NCBI RefSeq assembly: GCF_900455735.1
Contig: NZ_UAUI01000026.1
Location: 62,001-126,000, forward strand
DNA length: 64,000 nucleotides
Direction: 5' to 3'
Origin: Rhodococcus wratislaviensis
GTDB taxonomy: Bacteria > Actinomycetota > Actinomycetes > Mycobacteriales > Mycobacteriaceae
The notes under the pieces were generated by a model. That model saw only the letters and a list, made by a program, of their open reading frames with translations. It was not told the origin of the DNA and ran no database searches. Shown piece after piece: positions 9,828 to 18,382 of this stretch. Each line of letters begins with the position of its first letter. The first letter of the stretch is position 1. Made by a program: the position numbers and the translations under genes.

Positions 9828-10541
9828 ATGCCCCCGCGACGACCGTCGATGCTGGTCACGAATCTGGCCAACCGGGATCCCGGCAGCTCTCAGACCGTGA
9901 TCCTGGAGGAGCTGCGCCGGGTGATCCTCAGCGGCGGCGCCCCGCCGGGCACCCCGATCCCGGTGGACGACGTGGCCGAGCACTTCGGCGTCAGCCGTAT
10001 CCCGATCCGGGAGTCGCTGAAAACGCTGATCGGCGAAGGTCTCGTCGACCACCGGGCCAACGCCGGGTACACGGTCGCCCGGCTGACCGTCGACGAACTC
10101 GAGGAGCTCTACCTGGTGCGGGGTGTTCTCGAGTCGGCGGCGCACTCCGTGGCAATCACCCTCGCCGACGAGGCCGACGACGCCCGGGCCAGGGAGGCCT
10201 ACGAAGCGCTCGACCGCTCGGTGCTCGAGGACGACCTGACCGCGTACCACCGGGAGAGCCGGAACTTCCACCTGGCCCTGGCGTCGCCGTGCCGGATGCA
10301 GCGACTGCTGCACATGTTCGAGTCGGCGTGGAACATCACCGAGCCGGTGCAGCCGATGTCGCAGGTGGGAACGCCTGAGCGGCTGCGCCTCCACCTCGGG
10401 CACCGGGACATGCTCGCGGCGTTCCTCGCCCGCGACGCCGGGGCGCTGAAGGCGGCCACCGACCGGCACAACGAACAACTCGACACGGTGATCGCGGCCC
10501 TGCCGACGGACACCGGAATCTTCCGGGACACGCCCGGGTAG
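9828..10541 (+). CDS. GntR/FCD-family transcriptional regulator
   Basis: This 237-residue regulator has an N-terminal winged HTH (about residues 20-80: SSQTVILEELRRVILSGGAPPGTPIPVDDVAEHFGVSRIPIRESLKTLIGEGLV) and a helical FCD effector domain (about 95-225) with the usual metal-binding His/Asp pattern (YHRESRNFHLAL, HLGHRDMLAAF). Lying between allantoinase and an NCS1 permease, it is the likely local regulator of ureide uptake and use. The perfect inverted repeat directly downstream (10552-10597), before the permease, is a good candidate target. ATG 9828 is chosen; ATG 9849 is possible. Confidence 0.92.
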   Translation: MPPRRPSMLVTNLANRDPGSSQTVILEELRRVILSGGAPPGTPIPVDDVAEHFGVSRIPIRESLKTLIGEGLVDHRANAGYTVARLTVDELEELYLVRGVLESAAHSVAITLADEADDARAREAYEALDRSVLEDDLTAYHRESRNFHLALASPCRMQRLLHMFESAWNITEPVQPMSQVGTPERLRLHLGHRDMLAAFLARDAGALKAATDRHNEQLDTVIAALPTDTGIFRDTPG

Positions 10542-10551
10542 GCCGTCCGGC

Positions 10552-10597
10552 AAGATATATTCTCAGCTCGGACCGTGCGCCGGCGAGAATATATCTT
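10552..10597. promoter_or_regulatory. perfect 13-bp inverted repeat, candidate paired operator
   Basis: AAGATATATTCTC (10552-10564) and GAGAATATATCTT (10585-10597) are exact reverse complements separated by 20 bases. Each arm is itself a near-palindrome of the form AGA-N5-TCT, and the two centres are 33 bp apart, about three helical turns. Such AT-rich sequence stands out in this GC-rich DNA. Position between the GntR gene and the permease suggests two operator copies bound cooperatively, though a large hairpin ending the GntR transcript is possible. Confidence 0.65.
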
Positions 10598-10720
10598 CGC
10601 CGTCACAACCAGGAAATATCCGAAAACTACTTTTGCTCCCAGCACTTCGGTGGTGTGCTTTTCACCGAGGCACCCTTACGTCGACGCAGTCGTGTCCGTA
10701 CTGCACCAGGGAGCGAAACG

Positions 10721-12259
10721 ATGACTCAGACAGCGCCCTCCAACGAGGGGGAAACCGTCCCCGGTGCACACCTGGCCGGCGCCGGGCTGATCAAGCCCGG
10801 CTACCACCCGAGACTCACCAACGACGATCTCGCGCCGCTGAAGACGCAGTCGTGGTCGTCCTACAACATCTTCGCGTTCTGGATGTCCGACGTGCACAGC
10901 GTCGGCGGCTACGTCACCGCAGGCAGCCTGTTCGCGCTCGGGCTGACCAGCTGGCAGGTCCTCGTCGCCCTGGTGGTCGGTATCGCGATCGTCAACGTGT
11001 TCGCGAACCTGGTGGCCAAGCCCAGCCAGGTCACCGGCGTCCCTTACCCGGTCATGTGCCGCAGCGCCTTCGGCGTTCTCGGTGCCAACGTCCCGGCCAT
11101 CATCCGCGGCCTCATCGCGGTGGCCTGGTACGGAATCCAGACGTACCTGGCGTCGCACGCGTTCGTGATCCTCGGCCTGAAGATCTGGCCGGGCCTGGCG
11201 CCCTGGGCGGACGTGCACCAGCACGGATTCCTCGGACTGTCGGCCCTCGGCTGGGCCGGGTTCATGACGATGTGGGTGCTGCAGGCGCTGGTTTTCTGGC
11301 GCGGCATGGAGAGCATCCGCAAATTCATCGACTTCTGCGGCCCCGCGGTCTACGTGGTGATGCTGATGCTCGCGATCTACCTGATCAGCGAGGCCGGTTG
11401 GTCGAACATCAGCCTGAACCTCGGCGAGGTGAACTACACGGGCTGGTCCGCGGTGCCCGTGGTGCTGGGCGCGATCGCCCTTGTCGTGTCGTACTTCTCG
11501 GGCCCGATGCTCAACTTCGGCGACTTCTCCCGATACGGAAAGACGTTCGGCGCGGTCAAGCGCGGCAACTTCCTCGGCCTCCCGGTGAACTTCCTGTTCT
11601 TCTCGATCCTCACCGTCGTCACCGCCTCCGCGACCCTTCCCGTGTACGGCCGCCTGATCACCGATCCCGTCGAGACCGTCGCGCAGATGGACAACCTGTT
11701 CGCCGTCGTCCTCGGCCTCCTCACCTTCATCGTCGCCACCATCGGTATCAACATCGTCGCCAACTTCGTCTCCCCGGCATTCGACTTCTCGCACGTCAGT
11801 CCGCAGCGCATCAGCTGGCGTACGGGCGGAATGATTGCCGCCGTCGGATCCGTCCTGATCACACCGTGGAACCTGTACAACAATCCGGAGGTGATCCACT
11901 ACACGCTCGAGACGCTGGGGGCGTTCATCGGACCGCTGTTCGGAATCCTCATCGCGGACTACTATCTGGTGCGCAGGCAGCGAGTGATCCTGGACGACAT
12001 GTTCACCATGTCCGAGGGCGGGACATACTGGTACAAGAAGGGTTACAACCCCGCTGCGATCATCTCCACCGTCGTCGGAGCCCTGGTCGCGATGATTCCC
12101 GTGATCCTCAAGGCCCAGCCGTTCGGGCTCGACGTGTGGGGCATGGCGGGTGCGGCCCAGTACTCGTGGTTCCTCGGCATGGGCGTCGGATTCGTCTGCT
12201 ACCTCGGGTTGTCCACCGGTGCCCGTCGCGCGCATCGCACAGCACCGATCGAAGCATAG
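10721..12259 (+). CDS. NCS1-family permease (allantoin/hydantoin/nucleobase)
   Basis: This 512-residue transporter of the nucleobase:cation symporter-1 family has about 12 transmembrane helices. Family-typical segments are WSSYNIFAFWMSDVHSVGGYVTAGSLFALGLTSWQV in helix 1, SGPMLNFGDFSRYGKT in the middle and ITPWNLYNNPEVI in the second half. Close families are PucI/allantoin permease and Mhp1 hydantoin permease. The racemase-like gene ten bases downstream and allantoinase upstream favour allantoin or another hydantoin as substrate. ATG 10721 follows GGGAGCG. A 179-base upstream gap carries the paired palindrome that may control it. Confidence 0.9.
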   Translation: MTQTAPSNEGETVPGAHLAGAGLIKPGYHPRLTNDDLAPLKTQSWSSYNIFAFWMSDVHSVGGYVTAGSLFALGLTSWQVLVALVVGIAIVNVFANLVAKPSQVTGVPYPVMCRSAFGVLGANVPAIIRGLIAVAWYGIQTYLASHAFVILGLKIWPGLAPWADVHQHGFLGLSALGWAGFMTMWVLQALVFWRGMESIRKFIDFCGPAVYVVMLMLAIYLISEAGWSNISLNLGEVNYTGWSAVPVVLGAIALVVSYFSGPMLNFGDFSRYGKTFGAVKRGNFLGLPVNFLFFSILTVVTASATLPVYGRLITDPVETVAQMDNLFAVVLGLLTFIVATIGINIVANFVSPAFDFSHVSPQRISWRTGGMIAAVGSVLITPWNLYNNPEVIHYTLETLGAFIGPLFGILIADYYLVRRQRVILDDMFTMSEGGTYWYKKGYNPAAIISTVVGALVAMIPVILKAQPFGLDVWGMAGAAQYSWFLGMGVGFVCYLGLSTGARRAHRTAPIEA

Positions 12260-12269
12260 GTCGACGTAC

Positions 12270-12998
12270 GTGCACATCAAGATCGTCAATCCCAACACCA
12301 CCCAGTCGATGACCGACAAGATCGGCGACTGTGCGCGCTCGGTCGCGGGGCCGGGGACGCTCGTCGAGGCGGTGAGCCCGCAGATGGGTCCCGCGTCGAT
12401 CGAGAGCCATTACGACGAAGCACTCAGTGTCCCCGGGCTTCTCGAGGAGATCGCGCGCGGCGAGGAGGCCGGGGTGGACGGCTACGTGATCGCCTGCTTC
12501 GGCGACCCGGGCCTCGACGCTGCCCGCGAACTGGCCGCCGGACCCGTCCTCGGGATCGCCGAGGCGGCCATGCACGCCGCGAGCTTCCTCGGCCGCGGGT
12601 TCAGCGTCGTCACGACGCTGGGACGTACCCGGGGCCGGGCCTGGGAACTGGCCGAACGGTATGGCATGCAACGGTTCTGCCTCGGTGTGCACGCGTGCGA
12701 GATCGCCGTCCTCGACCTCGACCGCGACCCGGATGCGGTGAAGGTGATCATCGAGGCCTGCCGCGTCGCCCTCGACCGGGACGGCTCGGACGCGATCGTG
12801 CTGGGGTGCGCGGGCATGGCGGACCTGTGCGCCGTCATCTCGGCGGAACTCGGGGTGCCGGTCGTCGACGGCGTGGCGGCGGCCACTCTCATGGTCCAGT
12901 CCCTCGTGACGCTGGGATTGCGGACCGGCGCGCGCGGAGAATTCGCGACTCCCCTGCCCAAGAAGTACACCGGGCTGCTCGAGGGTTTCGGCCGCTGA
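12270..12998 (+). CDS. Asp/Glu/hydantoin racemase family, probable allantoin racemase
   Basis: This 242-residue protein begins HIKIVNPNTTQSMTDKI, the classical hydantoin/allantoin racemase opening. The two catalytic cysteines of the family are present in VIACFGDPG (about residue 75) and IVLGCAGMADL (about residue 180). The enzyme interconverts enantiomers of a 5-substituted hydantoin. Beside PuuE and an NCS1 permease, allantoin is the natural guess (urate oxidase, HIU hydrolase and OHCU decarboxylase give S-allantoin). GTG 12270 is ten bases after the permease stop, so they are one operon. Its stop nearly abuts the convergent XRE-cupin gene. Confidence 0.85.
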   Translation: MHIKIVNPNTTQSMTDKIGDCARSVAGPGTLVEAVSPQMGPASIESHYDEALSVPGLLEEIARGEEAGVDGYVIACFGDPGLDAARELAAGPVLGIAEAAMHAASFLGRGFSVVTTLGRTRGRAWELAERYGMQRFCLGVHACEIAVLDLDRDPDAVKVIIEACRVALDRDGSDAIVLGCAGMADLCAVISAELGVPVVDGVAAATLMVQSLVTLGLRTGARGEFATPLPKKYTGLLEGFGR

Positions 12999-13001
12999 CG
13001 G

Positions 13002-13565
13002 TCAGAAGGACGGCGGGGTGCTCGTGATGAGGAACCGTGCCGGTTCCGCGGCATCGTTGAACCACCGGTGCGGCACGGTGGCCGGGTAGTACAGCGTGTC
13101 TCCCCGGTCGAGCACGTAACTCTCCTCGACGCCGACCTCCACTCGGATGCTGCCGTCGATGACGTAGATGAACTCCTCGCCGGCATGTTCGGTGTGTTCG
13201 CCGGCCTGCGAACCCGGTTGCGCGGTCACCTCGTTCGGTTCCATCGCGCGCACGCCCGTGGAGCAGAAGCGGAGCACGGCGCCGTCCGACAGCGCGAAGC
13301 GCCTGCCCTCCCGGCTGCGCACGAGGCTGGTGGGCGTGCGTGCGCCCTGTTCGAGCAGGGCGTGCGCCGTGGTTCCCAGCACCTGCGCGACCCGGTGCAG
13401 ATTCATGACGCTCGGCACCGAGTGCCCGTTCTCGGCCTGACTCAGGAACGGCTGCGACAGTCCCGTTTTGGCCGCCACGTCGCGCAGGGTCAGTCCCGCG
13501 TCACGCCGGGCCGACCTGATCGCGGTGCCGATGGCAACGGCCAGTAGGCGTTGATCCTCGTCCAT
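13002..13565 (-). CDS. XRE-family regulator with cupin sensor domain
   Basis: This 187-residue regulator has an N-terminal helix-turn-helix (about residues 9-65: GTAIRSARRDAGLTLRDVAAKTGLSQPFLSQAENGHSVPSVMNLHRVA) and a C-terminal cupin_2 domain (about 105-180) with EHTEHAGEEFIYVIDGSI and PHRWFND, whose histidines and glutamate could bind metal or a small ligand. It is divergent from the NCS2 permease, and a GTTTC-GCG-GAAAC palindrome lies 20 bases upstream of its start. Control of the urate/xanthine operon is therefore likely. ATG 13565 was chosen over 13613 because the HTH is complete from there. Confidence 0.9.
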   Translation of the reverse strand: MDEDQRLLAVAIGTAIRSARRDAGLTLRDVAAKTGLSQPFLSQAENGHSVPSVMNLHRVAQVLGTTAHALLEQGARTPTSLVRSREGRRFALSDGAVLRFCSTGVRAMEPNEVTAQPGSQAGEHTEHAGEEFIYVIDGSIRVEVGVEESYVLDRGDTLYYPATVPHRWFNDAAEPARFLITSTPPSF

Positions 13566-13585
13566 GAGGCGAACGCTAGCACCGT

Positions 13586-13598
13586 GTTTCGCGGAAAC
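13586..13598. promoter_or_regulatory. candidate operator for the XRE-cupin regulator
   Basis: GTTTCGCGGAAAC is a perfect palindrome (5-bp arms around GCG) in the 141-base gap between the divergent XRE-cupin and NCS2 permease genes. A related half-site GGACGAAAC follows near 13612. Location and symmetry fit autoregulation plus control of the permease operon. Confidence 0.5.
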
Positions 13599-13706
13599 TG
13601 CGACTGATAACACGGACGAAACGAAATTGACCCTGCTTAGTAAAGATTGACGTGCTCAATAGAACGTGAACTCGAACGCTCCCTTCACTCGGACGGAGAT
13701 CGACCC

Positions 13707-15089
13707 ATGTCCTTCCACGCAGTCGACCAGCGCCTGCCTTTGGTGCGGCAAGCGGCCTTCGGTCTGCAGCACGTGCTCATCATGTACACCGGCTGCATCA
13801 CCGTCCCGTTGGTCTTCGGTGCCGCAGTAGGACTCGACAAGTCCACCGTCGCGTTGCTGATCAGCGCCGACCTTCTGATCGCCGGCATCATCACGATCAT
13901 CCAGAGCCTCGGGGTGGGGAAGCTGGCCGGCGCACGGCTGCCGATCGTCTGCGGCGCCACGTTCGCCGGGCTGACTCCGATGATCCTCATTGCCAAGGAA
14001 TACGGGCTGCAGGCGGTGTACGGCTCGATGCTCGCAGGCGGCCTCGTCGGACTCGCCCTCGCCGTGCCCTTCGCGCGGCTGATCCGGTTCTTTCCACCGC
14101 TGGTCACCGGGGTCGTCCTCACCGTCGTCGGCATCTCCCTGATCGGCGTCGCCGCCGGCCTCATCGTCGGAAACGATCCGACGGCAGACGGTTTCGCGGA
14201 TCCCGGCAACATCATGCTCGCCGGTGTGGTCGTGCTGGTCGCGATCGCCTTCCTCTGCCTCGGCCGCGGGATCTGGACCCAGCTCGGCGTGCTCCTCGCC
14301 CTCGTGATCGGCACGCTCGTCGCGATTCCGATGGGCCTGATCGACCTGGGCGGCGTGTCCGGCAGCCCCTGGTTCGGCATCACCGCCCCGTTCCACTTCG
14401 GGGCGCCGGAGTTCCCGATCACGGCGGTGGTGGCGATGAGCATCGTGATGGCCGTGGTGTTCGCGGAGTCGACGGCGAGCATGCTGGCGCTCGGCGAGAT
14501 CACCGGGAAGCCCCTCACCAAGGGCGACGTGGCCCGCGGCCTCGTCGGCGATGCGCTGTCCGGCGTACTCGGCGGCATCTTCAACGCGTTCGTCGACACG
14601 ATCTTCACGCAGAACGTCGGAGCCGTCGCCACCACCCGCGTCCACAGCCGCTACGTGACGGCCACCAGCGGTGCGATCCTGATCGTCCTCGGACTGATTC
14701 CGAAGATGGGCACCGTCGTCGCCGCCCTGCCCGCGCCGGTCGTCGGCGGTGTCGGCATCATCCTGTTCTCGACGGTCGCGGTGGTGGGGATGAACACGCT
14801 CCGCAAGGTTGATCTCAGCGACCGGATCAACACCACCATCGTCGCGGTGTCGGTGGGCATCGGCCTGCTCCCCGAGTTCGCCGAGGGCATGTTCGAGCAC
14901 TTCGACTCGTCCGCCCAGATCCTGCTCGGCAGCGGCATCACCCTCGCCGCCATCTCCGCGTTCTCCCTGAACCTGCTGTTCAACCACACCCGGATCGGCG
15001 CTGCCGCCCGCGCCGCCTCCGCACCCGTCATCGCAACCGACCCCGTTCCCCCGACCTCCGAGGAGCCGCATGTTGCCGCCCGTGCCTGA
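13707..15089 (+). CDS. NCS2-family urate/xanthine permease
   Basis: This 460-residue transporter of the nucleobase-ascorbate (NCS2) family has about 14 hydrophobic helices. Characteristic segments are LVRQAAFGLQHVLIMYTGCITVP in TM1, the substrate loop MAVVFAESTASMLALGEITGKPL (helix 8 region, with the conserved Glu) and NAFVDTIFTQNVGAVATTRVHSR (helix 10). The family moves urate, xanthine or uracil with protons. The Q-N-V-G motif with the neighbouring urate oxidase genes favours urate/xanthine. ATG 13707 is chosen; an upstream start at 13647 lies in the promoter gap. Its 3' end overlaps the oxygenase gene by 20 bases. Confidence 0.92.
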   Translation: MSFHAVDQRLPLVRQAAFGLQHVLIMYTGCITVPLVFGAAVGLDKSTVALLISADLLIAGIITIIQSLGVGKLAGARLPIVCGATFAGLTPMILIAKEYGLQAVYGSMLAGGLVGLALAVPFARLIRFFPPLVTGVVLTVVGISLIGVAAGLIVGNDPTADGFADPGNIMLAGVVVLVAIAFLCLGRGIWTQLGVLLALVIGTLVAIPMGLIDLGGVSGSPWFGITAPFHFGAPEFPITAVVAMSIVMAVVFAESTASMLALGEITGKPLTKGDVARGLVGDALSGVLGGIFNAFVDTIFTQNVGAVATTRVHSRYVTATSGAILIVLGLIPKMGTVVAALPAPVVGGVGIILFSTVAVVGMNTLRKVDLSDRINTTIVAVSVGIGLLPEFAEGMFEHFDSSAQILLGSGITLAAISAFSLNLLFNHTRIGAAARAASAPVIATDPVPPTSEEPHVAARA

Positions 15090-16134
15090 GCCGTTCGACG
15101 TCCCCGTCATCGACATCTCCCCGTACGTGACCGGTGGGTCCGACACGGAACGCGCCCGGGTGGCGCGCGAAATCGACTCGGCGTGCGCCACCGTCGGATT
15201 CATCCAGATCCTCGGTCACGGCATCCCCGAACCGGTGATCGAGGGACTCGCCGGCGCCGTCGACGACTTCTTCGCGCTGCCCCTGGAGACGAAGAAGAGG
15301 TATCGCGTGGAGGGCGCCAACCGCGGGTACAGCCCGCCGAAGAGCGAGTCGCTCAGCCTCAGCCTGGGCGTCGAATCGGCCACCCGGATGAACGACTTCT
15401 TCGAGGCCTACAACGTCGGAACGGAGGCCCGGTCGTTCCCGGACCTGGACCTGTCCGAGGACGACTACGGGCTGAACGTGTGGCCCGAGGTGCCCTCCTT
15501 CACGGACGCCGTGCAGGCCTACTACGCGCACGGCGAGCGCGTCGCCCGCACCCTGACACGGATCTTCGCCGACGCCCTCGGGCTCGATCCGGGCTTCTTC
15601 ACCGCCCTGACCGACCATTCCATCGACGTCCTCCGCATGAACAACTACGCGCTGCCGGAGGGCAGCGTCACCCTCGACGGCGAGCTGACCGGCATGGGTG
15701 AGCACACCGACTTCGGACTGGTCACCGTGCTGTGGGCCGATCGTGTGGCCGGCCTGCAGGTCCTCGGGCGCGACGAGCGCTGGCACGATGTGAGCCCCGC
15801 GGCGGGCGCACTCCTCGTCAACCTGGGCGATCTCACCGCCCGGCTCACGAACGACCGGTGGATGTCGACGCTGCACCGGGTGACTCCGCCCGTCGTCGAC
15901 GGAACGATCAAGCGCCGGCGATCGGCGGCGTTCTTCCACGACGGCAACGTCGACGCGGTGATCGCGACCCTGCCGGGACTGTGCGAACACTCCGACGACG
16001 GATACGCACCGGTGACTGTCCGTGAGCACATCAAGGCGAAACTGGCGGGTTCGCGTCACGGCAAGAAGAACACAGCCGCGGGTCGGGAGGCCGAGCGGGT
16101 CCTCGCCGCGGCGGACCGGGCGGCCGCCCGGTGA
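15070..16134 (+). CDS. 2-oxoglutarate/Fe(II)-dependent oxygenase (isopenicillin N synthase-like)
   Basis: This 354-residue non-haem iron oxygenase has an N-terminal DIOX_N domain (VPVIDISPYV...GFIQILGHGIPEPVI) and a C-terminal Fe(II)/2OG domain. The iron triad is visible as H212-T-D214 (GEHTDFG) and H269 (STLHRV), with an R283/S285 co-substrate pair (RRRSAAFF). The gene overlaps the urate/xanthine permease by 20 bases and is itself overlapped by a hydrolase, so all three are co-translated. A purine-related or ureide substrate is implied, but I know no characterised homologue of this subtype in purine breakdown. A paralogue lies at 29099. Confidence 0.88.
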   Translation: MLPPVPEPFDVPVIDISPYVTGGSDTERARVAREIDSACATVGFIQILGHGIPEPVIEGLAGAVDDFFALPLETKKRYRVEGANRGYSPPKSESLSLSLGVESATRMNDFFEAYNVGTEARSFPDLDLSEDDYGLNVWPEVPSFTDAVQAYYAHGERVARTLTRIFADALGLDPGFFTALTDHSIDVLRMNNYALPEGSVTLDGELTGMGEHTDFGLVTVLWADRVAGLQVLGRDERWHDVSPAAGALLVNLGDLTARLTNDRWMSTLHRVTPPVVDGTIKRRRSAAFFHDGNVDAVIATLPGLCEHSDDGYAPVTVREHIKAKLAGSRHGKKNTAAGREAERVLAAADRAAAR

Positions 16135-16898
16135 CCCGTGGGCACGTCGTATTGATCCACGGCGCCTGGGCGGGAAACTGGGTGTGGGACACACTTCTGG
16201 AGCCGTTGCGCAACAGCGGGTACGAGCCGCACCCGCTGGACCTTCCCGGCGTGGGAACCTGGCCCGACGGTGCGCGAACCGATCTGGACGCCGTGGCGGA
16301 TGTCGTCGTGGCGCACATCGTTTCGCTGGACGGGCCCGTGTTCGTGGTCGGACACTCCGGAGGCGGCATCGTGGCCACCCAGGTGGCCGAGCGCATTCCG
16401 CAGCGGATCTCAGGTGTGGCGTACGTCGCCGGAATGATGCTGCCCTCGGGAAGCAACTTCGGCGACCTCTGCGCAGACCTGCGCCTACCGGAACCGGTCG
16501 GGATCTCGGCCTGGCTGCAGTCGACCCCCGACGGATCGGGGACCATTGTGCCCCCGGAAGCCGCGGCCGCCGTGTTCTTTAACGAATCGTCGGCCGGTGA
16601 TGCGATCGCTGCCGCGCGAAAGCTGCTGCCGCAACTCGAGACTGCGCGTCTCATGGCCCCGGCGTGGACGCCGGAGCGGTTCGGCTCCGTACCGCGCCTG
16701 TACGTGGAGGCGACGCTCGACCGTTCGGTGCCGCTCGTGACGCAGCGTGCGATGCAGGACCGGGTGCCGGGCGCGCGGGTGGTGACGTTGGACAGCGATC
16801 ACGCCCCGCAACTGTCGGCGCGCGAGGCCCTGGTCGCGGCACTCGTCGATTTCTGCGCCGTCGTCGGCCCGAGACCTGTTTCTGCACAGGAAATCTGA
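16131..16898 (+). CDS. alpha/beta hydrolase (esterase-like, short)
   Basis: This 255-residue alpha/beta-hydrolase fold protein is of the short plant-methylesterase-like group. The oxyanion strand VVLIHGAWAGNWVW (residues 6-19), the nucleophile elbow VGHSGGG (Ser about residue 76), and the late DSDHAPQLS (catalytic His about residue 224) are all present. GTG 16131 overlaps the stop of the oxygenase (GTGA), so the two proteins are likely co-translated and may act one after the other on the same molecule. The substrate is unknown. Confidence 0.85.
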   Translation: MTRGHVVLIHGAWAGNWVWDTLLEPLRNSGYEPHPLDLPGVGTWPDGARTDLDAVADVVVAHIVSLDGPVFVVGHSGGGIVATQVAERIPQRISGVAYVAGMMLPSGSNFGDLCADLRLPEPVGISAWLQSTPDGSGTIVPPEAAAAVFFNESSAGDAIAAARKLLPQLETARLMAPAWTPERFGSVPRLYVEATLDRSVPLVTQRAMQDRVPGARVVTLDSDHAPQLSAREALVAALVDFCAVVGPRPVSAQEI

Positions 16899-16926
16899 TG
16901 GAAACACGATCCCGCTATATTTCGGA

Positions 16927-16959
16927 GCACATTGCCCATGGCTGAAACGAGCAATGTGC
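16927..16959. promoter_or_regulatory. perfect 9-bp inverted repeat upstream of amidohydrolase
   Basis: GCACATTGC (16927-16935) and GCAATGTGC (16951-16959) are exact reverse complements 15 bases apart, in the 120-base gap between the hydrolase and amidohydrolase genes. It could be an operator or a hairpin ending the upstream operon. There is no T run. It marks a probable operon break. Confidence 0.5.
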
Positions 16960-17018
16960 GAACCCGTGTCCGGCGGGCGCGAACCAGCCGCACTCCCGAG
17001 AACCCATGGAGGATGCGG

Positions 17019-18338
17019 ATGCATGCCGATCTGATTTCCGATGTCACCGTCTACTCGAACGGCAGCTGGCTGCCGCACCGCGACGTCCTGATCGCCGACG
17101 GTCTGATCACCGAGATCCGCCCGACCGCTCCGGCACCGTCGGGGGCCACGGCGGTCGACGGGTCGGGGGCGTACCTGATCCCCGGATTCGTCAACACCCA
17201 CACCCACCTGCAGCAGTCGTTGATGCGCGGCATCGGCGAAGGGCAGCCGCTGCTCAGCTGGCTGCTGACCGTGGGTGAGGAATCCGCGGTCATCACCCCG
17301 GAGCGCGCCTACCTGGCGGCGGTCGCCGCAAGCCTCGACGCCCTGCGCAGCGGCACCACGACGCTGGTCGAGCACATGTGGCCGCATCCGTCTCCGGACG
17401 TGCACGACGCGGTGCTGCGCGCCCTGGAAGACACCGGCGTGCGGGCGCTCCTCGGCCGCGGAGTGGCGGACCGCGCGGACACAACGCGCAAGTGGGGCGT
17501 CGACCCGCGGCTCCTGCAGCCGCTGCCCGGGGTGCTCGAGCACACCGACCAGCTGGTCAAGCAGGCCGACGGCACACGCGTCACGGTCGGTCTGGCCGTC
17601 CCCAACCCCCGGTCGCTGACGCCGGAGGGGATGGCGGTGGTGCGGCAGTTCGCGGGCGACCGCGACATGACCGTGTCGATCCACCTGCTGGAGACCACCA
17701 CCGACGACGTGATGTGCCGCGAACGCGCCGGCGCGGGCGCGGTCGACTACCTCGACAGGAGCGGGTTCCTGTGGGACCGGTTGCTCGCCGTGCACTGCTG
17801 CGAACTCGACGCCCACGGGCGCGCGGTGCTGGCCCGTCGTGGTGTGGCCGTCTCGTACAACCCGATGAGCAACATGCGTCTCGGCAGCGGCGTCGCCCCC
17901 GTCCCGGAGATGCTCGAGGCGGGGATCGCGGTCGGGCTCGGCGTCGACGGCGCCGCCAGCAACGACACCCAGGACATGCTCGAAACGCTGCGCATGGGCG
18001 CGTACGTGCAGCGGGCGCATCGCAAGACGGCCGACCTGTTCGGTTTCGACGCCATGATGGACCTCGCGACGAACGGCGCGAACGGGAGTCTCGGTTTCGC
18101 GTCCCGCCCGAACGGTGTGGCCGTCGGCGGCGCGGCCGACCTGACGCTGATCCGCTTCGAGCGCGACTTCGGTTGCCTGCCGGTCCGCGACCCGGGCGCG
18201 ACGCTGTTGACCACCGGGAGCCGGCAGATCGTCGACACCGTGCTGGTCGACGGCGAAGTGCTGATCCGGGACGGACGCAGCACCCGGGTCGACGAAGCGG
18301 GGCTTATCGCCGAATTGACCGCCACCGGTGCGCCATAG
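17019..18338 (+). CDS. amidohydrolase (cytosine/guanine deaminase-like)
   Basis: This 439-residue metal-dependent amidohydrolase of the ATZ/TRZ-like deaminase group carries the metal motif NTHTHLQQSLMRG (about residues 61-73), IHLLE, HCCELDAHG and the Asp of GLGVDGAASNDTQDML. These enzymes deaminate purines, pyrimidines or triazines. Together with a second amidohydrolase at 20139 it brackets the uricase genes, so deamination of a purine (for example guanine) is reasonable, but the substrate cannot be read from the sequence. ATG 17019 lies six bases after GGAGG (17008-17012); earlier in-frame starts would run into the upstream palindrome. Confidence 0.85.
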   Translation: MHADLISDVTVYSNGSWLPHRDVLIADGLITEIRPTAPAPSGATAVDGSGAYLIPGFVNTHTHLQQSLMRGIGEGQPLLSWLLTVGEESAVITPERAYLAAVAASLDALRSGTTTLVEHMWPHPSPDVHDAVLRALEDTGVRALLGRGVADRADTTRKWGVDPRLLQPLPGVLEHTDQLVKQADGTRVTVGLAVPNPRSLTPEGMAVVRQFAGDRDMTVSIHLLETTTDDVMCRERAGAGAVDYLDRSGFLWDRLLAVHCCELDAHGRAVLARRGVAVSYNPMSNMRLGSGVAPVPEMLEAGIAVGLGVDGAASNDTQDMLETLRMGAYVQRAHRKTADLFGFDAMMDLATNGANGSLGFASRPNGVAVGGAADLTLIRFERDFGCLPVRDPGATLLTTGSRQIVDTVLVDGEVLIRDGRSTRVDEAGLIAELTATGAP

Positions 18339-18382
18339 TGGTAGCCAGAGGTACCGAAAAGGCGCACGAGCGAGGAGCCCTC

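Noticed and set aside
10676-12319. 547-codon minus-strand frame under the NCS1 permease
   Set aside because: It is antisense to a clear 12-helix permease. The translation is His/Asp/Arg-rich and matches nothing.
13656-15203. 515-codon minus-strand frame under the NCS2 permease
   Set aside because: It is a mirror of the permease coding strand with biased composition and no promoter or ribosome site.
15070-16134. Assignment of the oxygenase as xanthine hydroxylase (XanA)
   Set aside because: XanA is TauD-like, whereas this protein has the isopenicillin N synthase-type DIOX_N plus 2OG-FeII layout. Only the gene neighbourhood suggests a purine link.
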